Positions 1-8,473 of a stretch of DNA of 64,000 nucleotides are shown here, one piece after another. Each line of letters opens with the position of its first letter. Position 1 is the stretch's first letter. The notes under the pieces were generated by a model. That model searched no databases, was not told the origin of the DNA, and saw nothing but the letters and a program-made list of their open reading frames with translations. The position numbers and the translations under genes were made by a program. Source of the stretch: Hyphomonadaceae bacterium (GTDB taxonomy: Bacteria; Pseudomonadota; Alphaproteobacteria; Caulobacterales; Aquidulcibacteraceae); assembly GCA_016791425.1 (NCBI GenBank), contig JAEUMQ010000007.1:434001-498000 (forward strand), read 5' to 3'.

Positions 1-1
1 G

Positions 2-415
2 CTCGAGGCGACGTACTGGGAAAGCCTCGATCAGATGCTCGCGCGCATGGACATCGTGAGCGTCAATTGCCCGCACACGCCCGCGACCTATCATCTGCTC
101 TCCGCGCGCCGCCTCGCGCTCTTAAAGCCGCACGCGTACATCGTGAACACCGCGCGCGGCGAGGTGATCGATGAATCCGCGCTCGCGCGGATGCTGGAGA
201 AGAAGGAGCTCGCCGGCGCCGGCCTCGACGTGTTCGAGCACGAGCCCGCGATCAATCCGAAGCTGAAGAAGCTCCCGAACGTGGTGCTCCTGCCGCACAT
301 GGGGTCAGCCACGCTCGAAGGCCGCATCGACATGGGCGAGAAGGTCATCATCAACATCAAGACGTTCGCCGACGGCCACAAGCCGCCCGATCGCGTCATC
401 CCCTCGATGCTCTGA
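2..415 (+). CDS. D-isomer 2-hydroxyacid dehydrogenase, C-terminal part (partial)
   Basis: The gene enters from the left edge, so only the last 137 residues are present. They hold the NAD-binding end of a D-2-hydroxyacid dehydrogenase: the NTARGEVID segment typical of the nucleotide-binding domain, the catalytic Glu in GLDVFEHEP and the catalytic His in LLPHMGSAT. The family reduces 2-keto acids such as glyoxylate or hydroxypyruvate with NAD(P)H. The sequence resembles the GyaR/glyoxylate reductase branch, but the substrate cannot be fixed from this fragment. It ends with TGA at 413-415, and the next gene follows on the same strand after about 170 nt. Confidence 0.9.
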   Translation, partial: LEATYWESLDQMLARMDIVSVNCPHTPATYHLLSARRLALLKPHAYIVNTARGEVIDESALARMLEKKELAGAGLDVFEHEPAINPKLKKLPNVVLLPHMGSATLEGRIDMGEKVIINIKTFADGHKPPDRVIPSML

Positions 416-586
416 GCGGCGCTAAAGCGACCGGAGGGCGCGCAATAGCCATTCCCGAGGAAGCAAAACGGTTCTCAAGCCCGCGCCGCGCTTGTGAGCC
501 GAAGAACTTCGCATAAGGATCGTCCTCGGCGCGCCTGCTCCGATAAGCAGCAGCTGAACAAGACGCCGACTGGGGGGAATGCCAGG

Positions 587-1939
587 ATGGCGGCCAAATC
601 CATGACCTTCAGCGAGGCGCTGTCCGGCGCGCCGATGCGCGCCTTCCAGTGGGCGACCGTCGCCGTCTGCATGCTGGTGCTGGTCAGCGACGGCGTCGAT
701 ATGCAGCTGCTCGGCATCGTCGCGCCGCTGGTGATCGCCGATTTCGGCGTCGATCGCGCCACGTTCGGCGTCGCGATGAGCGCAGCCCTTGTGGGCTTCG
801 GCCTCGGCGCCTGGGCCGGCGGCTGGCTCGGAGACACGATCGGCCGGCGCTACACGCTGGCGATCGCCGCACTCGTGTTCGCGCTCGCCACAGTCGCCGC
901 GAGCCTTTCCGACAGCGTCTGGACGCTGGCGCTCTGGCGACTGGTCGGCGGCCTCGGTTTCGGCGCCGCCTATGCCAATTCGCTGGCGCTGGCGAGCGAG
1001 TGGGTTCCGGAGCGATTGCGGCCGGTCACCGTCAGCACGCTCTCGGTCGGCACGCCGATCGGCGGAACCGTGGTCGGTTGGCTCGGCCCAAATCTCGCGG
1101 CGAGCTACGGCTGGCAAGGCGCTTTCGTGGCGTTCGGCATCGCGACGTTGCTGCTGGTCGTGATCGTGCTCGCGGTGCTGCGCGACAGCCCGTCCTTTCT
1201 CCTGACGCGAGGCAAGCCGGAGCAGGCCGCGCGCGCGGCGCGCCGCGTGCTCAAGGACGATGTCGCGCTCGCGCCCGAGCCGCACGCCGCCGATGCCGGC
1301 GACGGCAAATCGATCGGCGTCCTGCACGCCAGCAACTTCCGGCTCAATCTCGGCGTCGGGTTGGGGTTCACGGCCGCAGCGTTCGTCGCCTACGCCATCC
1401 TGAACTGGTCGACGACGTTCCTCACCGCTTCGGGATTCACACTGCCGCAGGCGGGCGGCGCCGTGGCGGTGGCCGGCATCACGTCGATGCTTGGATCGGT
1501 GGCGGCGGGCGTCTTTGCGCGTCGCTTCGGGTCGCGCCGAGTCATGATCGCGCTCGGGATCATCCTCCTGGCGATCCTGGCCGCGCTGGCGTTCGTTGTG
1601 GAGACGCTGCCCGCGGCGCCTGACGATAATGAACGCCTGCTCGCGGTTTCGCTGATCGGCGCCGCCGGCGCCGCGTTCAGCGCCAGCATCGCGGCGATGT
1701 ACGTGGTCATGGTGGCCGGCTATCCCCAATCGTGCCGCTCCGCCGGCATCGGCTTCGGCATATTCACCAGCCGCGTTGGCGCGGTCGGCGCGAGCGGCTT
1801 GGGCGGCGCGCTCCTCGATCTGGGCGCAGGCAGCGTGGCGCCATTCTTCGCGGTTCTGGCGGTCGCCGCCGTGCTGGTGGCGATCTCGGCGCTGATCATC
1901 GACCGCCACGTGCGGCCCTCGCCGCCGGCTAAGGGCTAA
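587..1939 (+). CDS. MFS transporter, aromatic acid:H+ symporter-like
   Basis: A 450-residue polytopic inner-membrane protein with about 12 hydrophobic segments. The first helix carries DGVDMQLLG, like the DGxD motif of the AAHS (PcaK/BenK) branch, and the loop between helices 2 and 3 carries GGWLGDTIGRR, the major-facilitator signature. It probably imports a small organic or aromatic acid with protons; the substrate is unknown. I place the start at 587 because the first membrane segment follows directly; an upstream in-frame start at 494 would add 31 polar residues without family similarity. The next gene begins 4 nt after the stop, so the two are probably co-transcribed. Confidence 0.85.
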   Translation: MAAKSMTFSEALSGAPMRAFQWATVAVCMLVLVSDGVDMQLLGIVAPLVIADFGVDRATFGVAMSAALVGFGLGAWAGGWLGDTIGRRYTLAIAALVFALATVAASLSDSVWTLALWRLVGGLGFGAAYANSLALASEWVPERLRPVTVSTLSVGTPIGGTVVGWLGPNLAASYGWQGAFVAFGIATLLLVVIVLAVLRDSPSFLLTRGKPEQAARAARRVLKDDVALAPEPHAADAGDGKSIGVLHASNFRLNLGVGLGFTAAAFVAYAILNWSTTFLTASGFTLPQAGGAVAVAGITSMLGSVAAGVFARRFGSRRVMIALGIILLAILAALAFVVETLPAAPDDNERLLAVSLIGAAGAAFSASIAAMYVVMVAGYPQSCRSAGIGFGIFTSRVGAVGASGLGGALLDLGAGSVAPFFAVLAVAAVLVAISALIIDRHVRPSPPAKG

Positions 1940-1943
1940 GACC

Positions 1944-2969
1944 ATGCAGTTCGGCGTCTTCGACCATCTCGACTTCTCCGGCGAGCCGTTCGCGGAGCAG
2001 TTCGAGAGCCGCCTCAAGATGGCCGAGGCTTACGATCGCTGCGGCCTCTACGGCTATCATCTCGCTGAGCACCACGGCACGACCCTCGGCGCGGCCCCCT
2101 CGCCGAACGTCTTCCTATCCGCGCTCGCGCAGCGCACGAAACGCATCCGCCTCGGGCCGCTCGTCTATGTGCTTCCCCTCTACAATCCTCTGCGCCTGAT
2201 CGAAGAGATCGCCATGCTCGACCATTTGAGCAACGGCCGCTTGATGATCGGCGTAGGGAAGGGCGCCTCGCCGATCGAAGCGCGGTTCTGCGGCGTGCCC
2301 GACGAGGAGATCGGTCCGCGCTTCGAGGAGGCGCGCGAGTGCCTGATGCGCGGCCTCACCCGGGATCGGCTCGACTTCCAGGGACGATTCTATCGCTTCG
2401 ACGATGTCCCGTTGCGCATGCGCCCGCTGCAGCAGCCGCGCCCGCCGCTCTGGTACGGGTTGAATCGGCACGAGACGCTCGGATGGGCCGTCGCCAACGA
2501 TGTGAACGTCGTCATGCTCGCGCTCGATCCGCAGGCGCGCGTGCTCGCTGACGCCTATCGCGCTGAATGGAAGCGGGCAGGCAAGCCTGAAGGCGCACTG
2601 CCGCTCATCGGCGTCAGTCGCCACGTCGTTGTCGCCGACACCGATGCAGAAGCGAGCGCGCTCGCCCGCTCCGCCTATGCGCGTTGGATCGCCAGCTTCG
2701 AACGTCTTTGGACGGAAAGCGGGATCAACATCCGCCAGCTCATTCCCGGCCTGTCCAAGACCTATCCGGAGAGTTGGGATGACCTCGTCGCCATCGGCAA
2801 CGGCGTCGCCGGCTCGCCCGAAACAGTGCTGCGCTTCGCCCGCAAGACGATCGACGCGACCGGCTGCAATTACCTCGCCTCCTGGCTCGCCTTCGGGAAC
2901 CTGTCGGCGCCTCAGGTCATCCGCTCCGCCGAGCTTTTCAGCAAACACGTCATGAGCGCCTTCGTCTGA
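1944..2969 (+). CDS. LLM class flavin-dependent oxidoreductase
   Basis: A 341-residue bacterial-luciferase-like monooxygenase. The N-terminus (QFGVFDHLDFSGEPF), the segment EHHGTTLGAAPSPNVFLSALAQRTKRIRLG and the GRLMIGVGKG stretch are typical of the family, a TIM-barrel enzyme using FMNH2 supplied by a separate reductase. It starts 4 nt after the MFS transporter stop, so transporter and oxygenase probably form a small uptake-and-oxidation operon. The substrate cannot be predicted from sequence. Confidence 0.9.
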   Translation: MQFGVFDHLDFSGEPFAEQFESRLKMAEAYDRCGLYGYHLAEHHGTTLGAAPSPNVFLSALAQRTKRIRLGPLVYVLPLYNPLRLIEEIAMLDHLSNGRLMIGVGKGASPIEARFCGVPDEEIGPRFEEARECLMRGLTRDRLDFQGRFYRFDDVPLRMRPLQQPRPPLWYGLNRHETLGWAVANDVNVVMLALDPQARVLADAYRAEWKRAGKPEGALPLIGVSRHVVVADTDAEASALARSAYARWIASFERLWTESGINIRQLIPGLSKTYPESWDDLVAIGNGVAGSPETVLRFARKTIDATGCNYLASWLAFGNLSAPQVIRSAELFSKHVMSAFV

Positions 2970-3143
2970 ACATCGCGGCGCTCCTCACAAATCCGTGAGC
3001 CGTTCAGCCACCGCGCTCCCCTTGCGCAAACGCCCGGGCTCCCCGACCTAGCGCCGACCCAGACCGCTTCCCGACCCAGACCGCCTCCCGAAAAGTGTTG
3101 CGCGGTTTCGGACCAGAAGCGGCCGGGTCGAAGAGGGGAGACC

Positions 3144-3926
3144 ATGGACTATCTGACCGGCCTGTTGACCGATCCTGCCGCTTGGGCCGCGCTGCTGACG
3201 CTGATCGCGATGGAGGTCGTGCTCGGCATCGACAATCTCCTCTTCATCTCCATCCTCACCAACAAGCTGCCGGAACATCACCGCCGCCGCGCGCGCTTCA
3301 TCGGCATCGGCCTCGCGCTCGGCATGCGGCTCGCGCTCCTCTCGATGATCTTCGTCATCGTCCAGCTGACCCAGCCGATCTTCACGCTGTTCGGCCACGC
3401 CTTCTCCTGGCGCGACATCATCCTGATCGCCGGCGGCCTTTTCCTTTTGTGGAAGGCCACCAAGGAAATCCACCACACCGTCGATCCCGACCATGGCGAA
3501 GATCAGGTCTTCGACACCTCGAAGGCCGCGACCATGGGCTTCTCGGCCGCCATCGCGCAGATCATCGCGCTCGACCTCGTCTTCTCGATCGATTCCATCC
3601 TCACCGCCGTCGGCATGACCGACCACATCCCGATCATGATCGTTGCGGTGATCGTCGCCGTGCTGGTGATGCTGCTGGCCGCGAACCCGCTCGCCGACTT
3701 CATCGCCAAGCACCCGACTGTGGTGATGCTTGCGCTCGGATTCCTGCTGATGATCGGCATGACGCTGATCGCGGAAGGCTTCGGCGTGCACGTCGAGAAG
3801 GGCTATATCTACGCCGCCATGGCGTTCTCCGCCCTGATCGAAGGCCTGAACATCTTCGCCCGCTCGCGGCGCGAGAAAGCCAGGGCGAGGGCGAAAGCCA
3901 AGGCTGCGCCGCCGCCCGCGGCTTGA
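3144..3926 (+). CDS. TerC family integral membrane protein
   Basis: A 260-residue protein with about seven membrane segments. The intramembrane acidic motifs [11 protein letters not shown] in helix 1 and [14 protein letters not shown] in the second half are the TerC signature, thought to bind metal ions; family members are tied to manganese export, tellurite resistance and metalation of exported proteins. The C-terminus is a short Ala/Lys/Arg-rich cytoplasmic tail. The purine-rich GAAGAGGGGAG just before the ATG is a good ribosome site. The gene stands alone between the LLM gene and a cytochrome b561. Confidence 0.92.
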   Translation: MDYLTGLLTDPAAWAALLTLIAMEVVLGIDNLLFISILTNKLPEHHRRRARFIGIGLALGMRLALLSMIFVIVQLTQPIFTLFGHAFSWRDIILIAGGLFLLWKATKEIHHTVDPDHGEDQVFDTSKAATMGFSAAIAQIIALDLVFSIDSILTAVGMTDHIPIMIVAVIVAVLVMLLAANPLADFIAKHPTVVMLALGFLLMIGMTLIAEGFGVHVEKGYIYAAMAFSALIEGLNIFARSRREKARARAKAKAAPPPAA

Positions 3927-3977
3927 ACATTCTCGGCTCGTGCTAGTGTCCCTTTGAACGGGGGAGGGGGAGAGACC

Positions 3978-4544
3978 ATGGCGCTCGCCAACACCAGGGA
4001 AAGCTACGGCTGGATTGCGATCGCGTTGCATTGGATCGCCGCGATCGGCGTCCTTCTCATGTTCTATTACGGCTTCCAGGCCGCCGGCGCCGGCGACGCG
4101 GGGGACCGGGCCGCACGGCGTCTCTGGATGGGCCTGCACATCTCGACCGGCGCCACGCTCTTCCTTTTCTTCGCCGCCCGCATCATCTGGGCCTACGCCC
4201 AGCCGCGGCCGGTGAAGCCGCCGCAGGCGCGCTGGCTCAACATCCTCTCCAGCGCCACGCAGCATCTCTTGCTGCTTGCGCTCCTGATCCAGATCATCTC
4301 CGGCCCGCTTGCGGTGTGGAGCGGCGGCCGCGCGATCAACGTGTTCGACGTCGTCTCGCTCCCGAGCCCGTTCGCCGCGGAGAACGAGGGCGTCCACGAA
4401 GCCGCCGAGCTCGCGCACCTCATCGGCCGCATCATCCTCTTCTGGCTCATCCCGCTGCACGTGCTCGGCGCGCTGAAGCACGTCGTGCTTGATCGCGACG
4501 GCGCCTTCCGCCGCATGCTCTATCCTTCGAAGCTCAAGACCTAA
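3978..4544 (+). CDS. Cytochrome b561 family protein
   Basis: A 188-residue four-helix membrane cytochrome b. Candidate haem-ligand histidines lie in ALHWIAAIG (helix 1), GLHISTG (helix 2), and two later helices (HLIGRIILF, LHVLGALKH). The family moves electrons between the quinone pool and partners or acts as a superoxide:ubiquinone oxidoreductase (CybB). The start at 3978 is preceded by GGGGAGAGACC; an in-frame codon at 3954 would only add a glycine-rich leader. A palindromic GC-rich repeat follows. Confidence 0.88.
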   Translation: MALANTRESYGWIAIALHWIAAIGVLLMFYYGFQAAGAGDAGDRAARRLWMGLHISTGATLFLFFAARIIWAYAQPRPVKPPQARWLNILSSATQHLLLLALLIQIISGPLAVWSGGRAINVFDVVSLPSPFAAENEGVHEAAELAHLIGRIILFWLIPLHVLGALKHVVLDRDGAFRRMLYPSKLKT

Positions 4545-4559
4545 GAGGATGAGCGCTTT

Positions 4560-4680
4560 TCCCTCCCCGCTTGCGGGGAGGGTGTCGCTGAAGCGCGCAT
4601 GCGCGAAGCGACGGGTGGGGCGGTGCCACCCGTCGCCGACTTCGCCGGCGACGCCCTCCCCTGGAAGGGGAGGGATGCCT
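4560..4680. repeat. GC-rich palindromic repeat between convergent genes
   Basis: About 120 bp between the cytochrome b561 stop and the acyl-CoA dehydrogenase stop. It opens with a short palindrome, CCCTCCCCGC-TT-GCGGGGAGGG, and ends with a second one of the type CCCTCCCC-TGGA-AGGGGAGG, with further inverted stretches (CACCCGTCGC/GCGACGGGTG) inside. The termini resemble those of the element at 24951-25075, so this is a dispersed intergenic palindrome that may also end both converging transcripts. Confidence 0.6.
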
Positions 4681-4686
4681 TTCCGG

Positions 4687-5823
4687 CTAGCCGTCGATGT
4701 CGAGTCCGAGCGCCACGCGCCCGGCATACCGCGCCTGCGCTTTCTCCGTGAGCGGATGGAACCGCGCGCCCTGCACGTCGCGGAACGCCCGCTCCAGTCC
4801 GATCGCGCGATAGAACGACGCCCCGCCCGCCAGCTCCATGGCCCGCTCCACAGTGCGGATGGCGCCTTGGCCAACCAAGGTGCGGCCCATGAAGGTCCGG
4901 TTCGTCGTTTCCGGCCCCGGCTTCGCGGTCTCCGCCAGGCGCATCATGTCCTCGAGCGCCATCTCGGCGCCCGCGAACGCCGTCTCCATTTCGCCCGCGA
5001 GGTAGGTGACGTTCTCGTCGACCTTCTTCTTCGCGATCTCCGCGGCCTGCGCCTTGGCGCCTTCCGCAACGCCGAGATAGGCGGCGTAGACCAGCCGAAA
5101 CGCGATCATGCTGATCGCATGGAAGAGGTGGTGCCACTTGCCCTGCGGCCGCTTGCCGGAGATCGCCGCGTCCGCGACGAACACGTCCTTCAGCTCCACG
5201 TCATTCGAGCCGGTGCCGCGCATGCCCATCGCCCGCCAGGTCGGCAGGATGGTCACGCCCTCGGCTTTGAACGGCACGCCGAAATGCAGCACCGTCGGCC
5301 CGGCCTGCGGATCGTCATAGACCGCGCTCGTCATCAGCAGGTCGCCCGCGGGCGAGCCGGACGAGAACACCTTTTTGGCGTTGATCCGGAAGCCGCCTTC
5401 GACCTTGGTCGCGGTCCCGGCGCTCTTCAGCCAGTCCGAACCGCCGCTCGAGACAAGCGTCAGCCCTTCGCCCGCGACGCGCTTCAAGAGCCCGTCGGTC
5501 GGCGCGCCTTCGTTCCGCCAGCGCCAGGCGGCCAGCGAGACGAGGTGCGTATGCATGGAGAAGGCAAGGGCGGTCGAGCCGCAGCCGCGCGCCAGGCGGC
5601 GGATGATCCCGCACATCTCCCGGTGTGAAAGTCCCCCGCCGCCGAGCTCTGCCGGCACGTGCGCCGAGAAGAACCCGGCGCGCTTCAGCGCCGCGAAATT
5701 CTCCGCCACGAACGCGTCGTTGGCGTCATGCTCGGCGGCCTTGAGCGCGAACGCGTCGGCGAGCGCCGCCGCCTCCGCCATCCAGTCCTTCGTTTCCATC
5801 TTCATCATTACCTGCGCGGACAT
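4687..5823 (-). CDS. Acyl-CoA dehydrogenase family protein
   Basis: A 378-residue flavoprotein of the acyl-CoA dehydrogenase fold. The N-terminal helical domain has HVPAELGGGGLSHREMCGIIRRLARGCGSTALAF, the middle beta domain has GTGSNDVELKDVFV, and the C-terminal helical domain follows. The GTGSNDVEL form is shared with the flavin-dependent monooxygenase/desulfurization (DszC-like) branch, so it may be an FMNH2-dependent hydroxylase rather than a beta-oxidation enzyme. The start at 5823 follows GGAGGAGAAC, an excellent ribosome site; the longer frame would need a TTG. It is divergent from the HxlR regulator, which may control it. Confidence 0.88.
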   Translation of the reverse strand: MSAQVMMKMETKDWMAEAAALADAFALKAAEHDANDAFVAENFAALKRAGFFSAHVPAELGGGGLSHREMCGIIRRLARGCGSTALAFSMHTHLVSLAAWRWRNEGAPTDGLLKRVAGEGLTLVSSGGSDWLKSAGTATKVEGGFRINAKKVFSSGSPAGDLLMTSAVYDDPQAGPTVLHFGVPFKAEGVTILPTWRAMGMRGTGSNDVELKDVFVADAAISGKRPQGKWHHLFHAISMIAFRLVYAAYLGVAEGAKAQAAEIAKKKVDENVTYLAGEMETAFAGAEMALEDMMRLAETAKPGPETTNRTFMGRTLVGQGAIRTVERAMELAGGASFYRAIGLERAFRDVQGARFHPLTEKAQARYAGRVALGLDIDG

Positions 5824-5999
5824 GTTCTCCTCCGGCAATTGTGTGGTCGGCCAGCGGCCGTCGCAGCTCTTGCCGGAGAAGATGATCCAGCCCCGCTGCG
5901 CTCTCTAGTTCAAGAACTGAATCGGGGCCGCGCGCGCTTTGCAGCGCGGGGAGGAAAAGCGCAATAAAACAGAGGAGTAGCCATCAAGGCTCGGGGCAG

Positions 6000-6014
6000 G
6001 TACAGATACTGTAC
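6000..6014. promoter_or_regulatory. Palindromic candidate operator upstream of the HxlR-type gene
   Basis: GTACAG-ATA-CTGTAC is a perfect 6-bp inverted repeat with a 3-bp spacer, and symmetry extends imperfectly outward. It lies 50 nt before the HxlR start and about 180 nt before the divergent acyl-CoA dehydrogenase start. HxlR/DUF24 regulators are known to bind short TAC/GTA-rich palindromes next to their own genes, so this is a plausible operator. No binding evidence can come from sequence alone. Confidence 0.5.
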
Positions 6015-6063
6015 TTTAACCGCGGTCACACCGGGTGTAGGTTCCTTGCGCGATGAGGAAACC

Positions 6064-6756
6064 ATGACCCAAGGCAGTTACCGCCAGTTTTGCCCGGTCG
6101 CGATGGCGGCCGAGGTGCTCTGCACGCGTTGGACGATCCTCGTCCTGCGCGAGATGATCATGGGCTCCACGCGCTTCAATGATCTGCGTCGCGGCGTGCC
6201 GCGCATGTCCCCGGCCCTGCTCTCGCAGCGCCTGAAGGAGCTGGAGGAGGCCGGCGTCATCACGCGCAAGGTCGTGAAGGGCGTCGCCGAATATCACCTC
6301 TCCAAGAGTGGCCGCGAGCTGCAGCCGATCATCGAGGCGTTCGGGCTCTGGGGCCACCGCTGGGTCGAGGCGGAGCTTTCCCTGCAGCATCTCGACGCCC
6401 AGCTTCTGATGTGGGACATGCGCCGCAACCTCGACACCACGCCCATGCCGAAGCGGCACAGCGTCATCCAGTTCGTGTTTCCCGAGCAGCCCGCCGCGCA
6501 TCGTTCCTTCTGGCTCATCGTCGATCCGGCGGAGGAGGGCGTCGATCTCTGCTCGGTGGACCCCGGCCAGGATGTCGATCTCTACGTCTCGGTGGATCTG
6601 CGCAGCATGACCGCGATTTGGATGGGGCTCGACACCGTCCGCGCTGCGCTTGCCCAGAAGCGCATGCAGCTCACCGGCGAGAAGGACCTCGCCGCGCGTA
6701 TCCAGACCTGGCTCGGCCTCAGCACGTTCGCCAAGGAACGCAAGCTCGCCTGTTGA
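6064..6756 (+). CDS. HxlR family winged-helix regulator with C-terminal SCP2-like domain
   Basis: A 230-residue protein. Residues 1-100 are an HxlR winged helix: CPVAMAAEVLCTRWTILVLREM with the family's N-terminal Cys, then SPALLSQRLKELEEAGVI as the recognition region. This part alone is the usual length of HxlR proteins (100-120). Residues about 120-225 are an added alpha/beta domain resembling sterol-carrier-like folds seen in some HxlR proteins, possibly a hydrophobic-ligand sensor. I prefer 6064 because GATGAGGAAACC sits just before it; 6046 is an in-frame alternative. It is divergent from an acyl-CoA dehydrogenase-like gene, a likely target. Confidence 0.88.
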   Translation: MTQGSYRQFCPVAMAAEVLCTRWTILVLREMIMGSTRFNDLRRGVPRMSPALLSQRLKELEEAGVITRKVVKGVAEYHLSKSGRELQPIIEAFGLWGHRWVEAELSLQHLDAQLLMWDMRRNLDTTPMPKRHSVIQFVFPEQPAAHRSFWLIVDPAEEGVDLCSVDPGQDVDLYVSVDLRSMTAIWMGLDTVRAALAQKRMQLTGEKDLAARIQTWLGLSTFAKERKLAC

Positions 6757-6766
6757 GTCGGCCCGA

Positions 6767-8446
6767 CTAGCCGACCGCCCACGCGCCCGGGCCGGCGCTC
6801 GCGCTGGCTTGCGAGCTGAATCTCGAGACGATCGGCGCCGGCGCCGTCCGCTCGCGGATGCTGGGGAACGCCACCCATTCCGCCTCGCACGCGCCGCGCG
6901 TCAGCTTCACCTTGCCGTAGCCGCGATTGGTGACGTCGCAGAACGCCATCGTCGGATTGGCGCCCCGCATCGAGGCCTCGCGCTGTCCCGGCTGGGCGTT
7001 CGTGAGCGTGCTTTCGAAGCCGGGGGAACTGACGCTCCCGCCTGCGAACTCGATCGCCGCATTGCGTCCGCCCGAAGACGTTTCTCTTGCCGCGGGGAGG
7101 TTGCTCACCCAGCAATTATGGCTGTCGCCCGCGAGCACCAGCGCGTTGGCGCCCTGCGCCGCGCACGCGGCGAGAAACCGCTCCTGCGCTTTCGGATAGC
7201 CGCCCCATGCGTCGAGATTCCACGGCAGCCCGAGCGCGCTCATCTGCACACCGGACTCAAACCAGCGCCGGCTCCCCGCCGATAACCCGGCCGGCAGATA
7301 GTTCAGCATCTCCGGCGGCGCGTTCTGCCGGCCGATCACGATCTGCTGCGCCAGCACTTGCCAGGCTTGCCCGCGCGCCTTCGAGCCCGCGAGCTCGCCG
7401 GCCATCCATTGCTCCTGCGCCGCGCCGAGCAATTGCCGCGTCTCCACGTCGAGCTTCTCGCGCCGGAACCGCGCAACGGCCGCCGCCATGTCCCCGCCGC
7501 TCGCCTCGATGAGCGGCATGAGGTCGGTGCGGTAATCGAGCTGCTTGTCGCGCCCGATATAGCGGGTGTCGAGCAGCACGATGCGCGCCAGATCCCCCCA
7601 ATCGAGGCTGCGATAGATCCGCGGTCCGGTGCGCTCGGGCAAACGGATGGGCGTCCAGTCGAAATAGGCCTTCGACGCCGCCGCGAGCCGGTCCGCCCAG
7701 GTTCCTTCCGCCGGCGCCTGATGGTTCTGCGCGCCGTCCTTGTACGTGTCGTTGGCGAGCTCGTGGTCGTCCCACACCACCGAAAGCGGTTTCAGCCGCC
7801 GCAGCTCCTGCAAGTCCGGATCCGCGTGGTAGAGCGCATAGCGTTGGCAATATTCCGCATAGGTCACGACCTCGCGCACAGGCTCCAGCACGCGGCCCGG
7901 CGCCGTTTCCTCCGCACTCGGATAATATCCCTTGGCGTACTCGTAGATGTAGTCCCCGACATGGATCGCAATATCCACGTCGCTTCGCGCCGCCGCGTGC
8001 GCGTAGGCGTGAAAATACCCGAACGGATAATTGCAGCAGGAGAAGAACGCGAACGAGAGGCTGTCGGTCGGCCCGTCCGGCGCCGTGCGCGTAATGCCGG
8101 TGGGGGAGGGGCCGCCGCCCGCCAGAAACCGGTAATAATAGATCCGTCCCGGCCGCAGCCCGCGCACATCGACCTTGACGCAATAATCGTTTGCCGCGCC
8201 CGCCGTCGCCGCCCCGCGCTTCACCACGCGCCGGAAATCCTCCTGCTCGGAGACCTCATACGCGATCCGCCCGTCGCCGCCCGGCGCCGGCGCGAACCGC
8301 GTCCACAGGATCACCGCGCGCGGCAAGGGATCGCCGGAGGCGACGCCATGCGTGAACTGGCCCGACGAGAGCCGCCGCGCCCAGGCGGGCGTCGGCGCCG
8401 CCGCGAGCGAGGCGGCGATGAGCATGGAGCGGCGAGTGACGAGCAT
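6767..8446 (-). CDS. Alkaline phosphatase D family protein (PhoD-like)
   Basis: A 559-residue exported phosphodiesterase/phosphatase. The N-terminus has a twin-arginine signal (TRRSMLIAAS) and a cleavage site near AWA. The PhoD N-terminal domain covers about residues 28-120; the metallophosphatase domain follows with SCCNYPFG, HVGDYIYEY, WDDHELANDTY and AGDSHNC, which supply the metal ligands in this family. PhoD enzymes use Fe/Ca and release phosphate from phosphodiesters and teichoic-acid-like polymers outside the cytoplasm. The next gene on this strand, an alpha/beta hydrolase, ends 27 nt upstream. Confidence 0.93.
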   Translation of the reverse strand: MLVTRRSMLIAASLAAAPTPAWARRLSSGQFTHGVASGDPLPRAVILWTRFAPAPGGDGRIAYEVSEQEDFRRVVKRGAATAGAANDYCVKVDVRGLRPGRIYYYRFLAGGGPSPTGITRTAPDGPTDSLSFAFFSCCNYPFGYFHAYAHAAARSDVDIAIHVGDYIYEYAKGYYPSAEETAPGRVLEPVREVVTYAEYCQRYALYHADPDLQELRRLKPLSVVWDDHELANDTYKDGAQNHQAPAEGTWADRLAAASKAYFDWTPIRLPERTGPRIYRSLDWGDLARIVLLDTRYIGRDKQLDYRTDLMPLIEASGGDMAAAVARFRREKLDVETRQLLGAAQEQWMAGELAGSKARGQAWQVLAQQIVIGRQNAPPEMLNYLPAGLSAGSRRWFESGVQMSALGLPWNLDAWGGYPKAQERFLAACAAQGANALVLAGDSHNCWVSNLPAARETSSGGRNAAIEFAGGSVSSPGFESTLTNAQPGQREASMRGANPTMAFCDVTNRGYGKVKLTRGACEAEWVAFPSIRERTAPAPIVSRFSSQASASAGPGAWAVG

Positions 8447-8473
8447 GGCTTTCCCCGGCTGAACAGCGGCGTC

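Noticed and set aside
422-2017. 531-aa minus-strand frame opposite the MFS transporter
   Set aside because: Arg/Ala/Asp-rich reading with no motif; a frame shadow of a clear 12-helix transporter.
3048-4874. 608-aa minus-strand frame over terC and cytochrome b561
   Set aside because: Low-complexity Asp/Arg/His reading opposite two clear membrane proteins.
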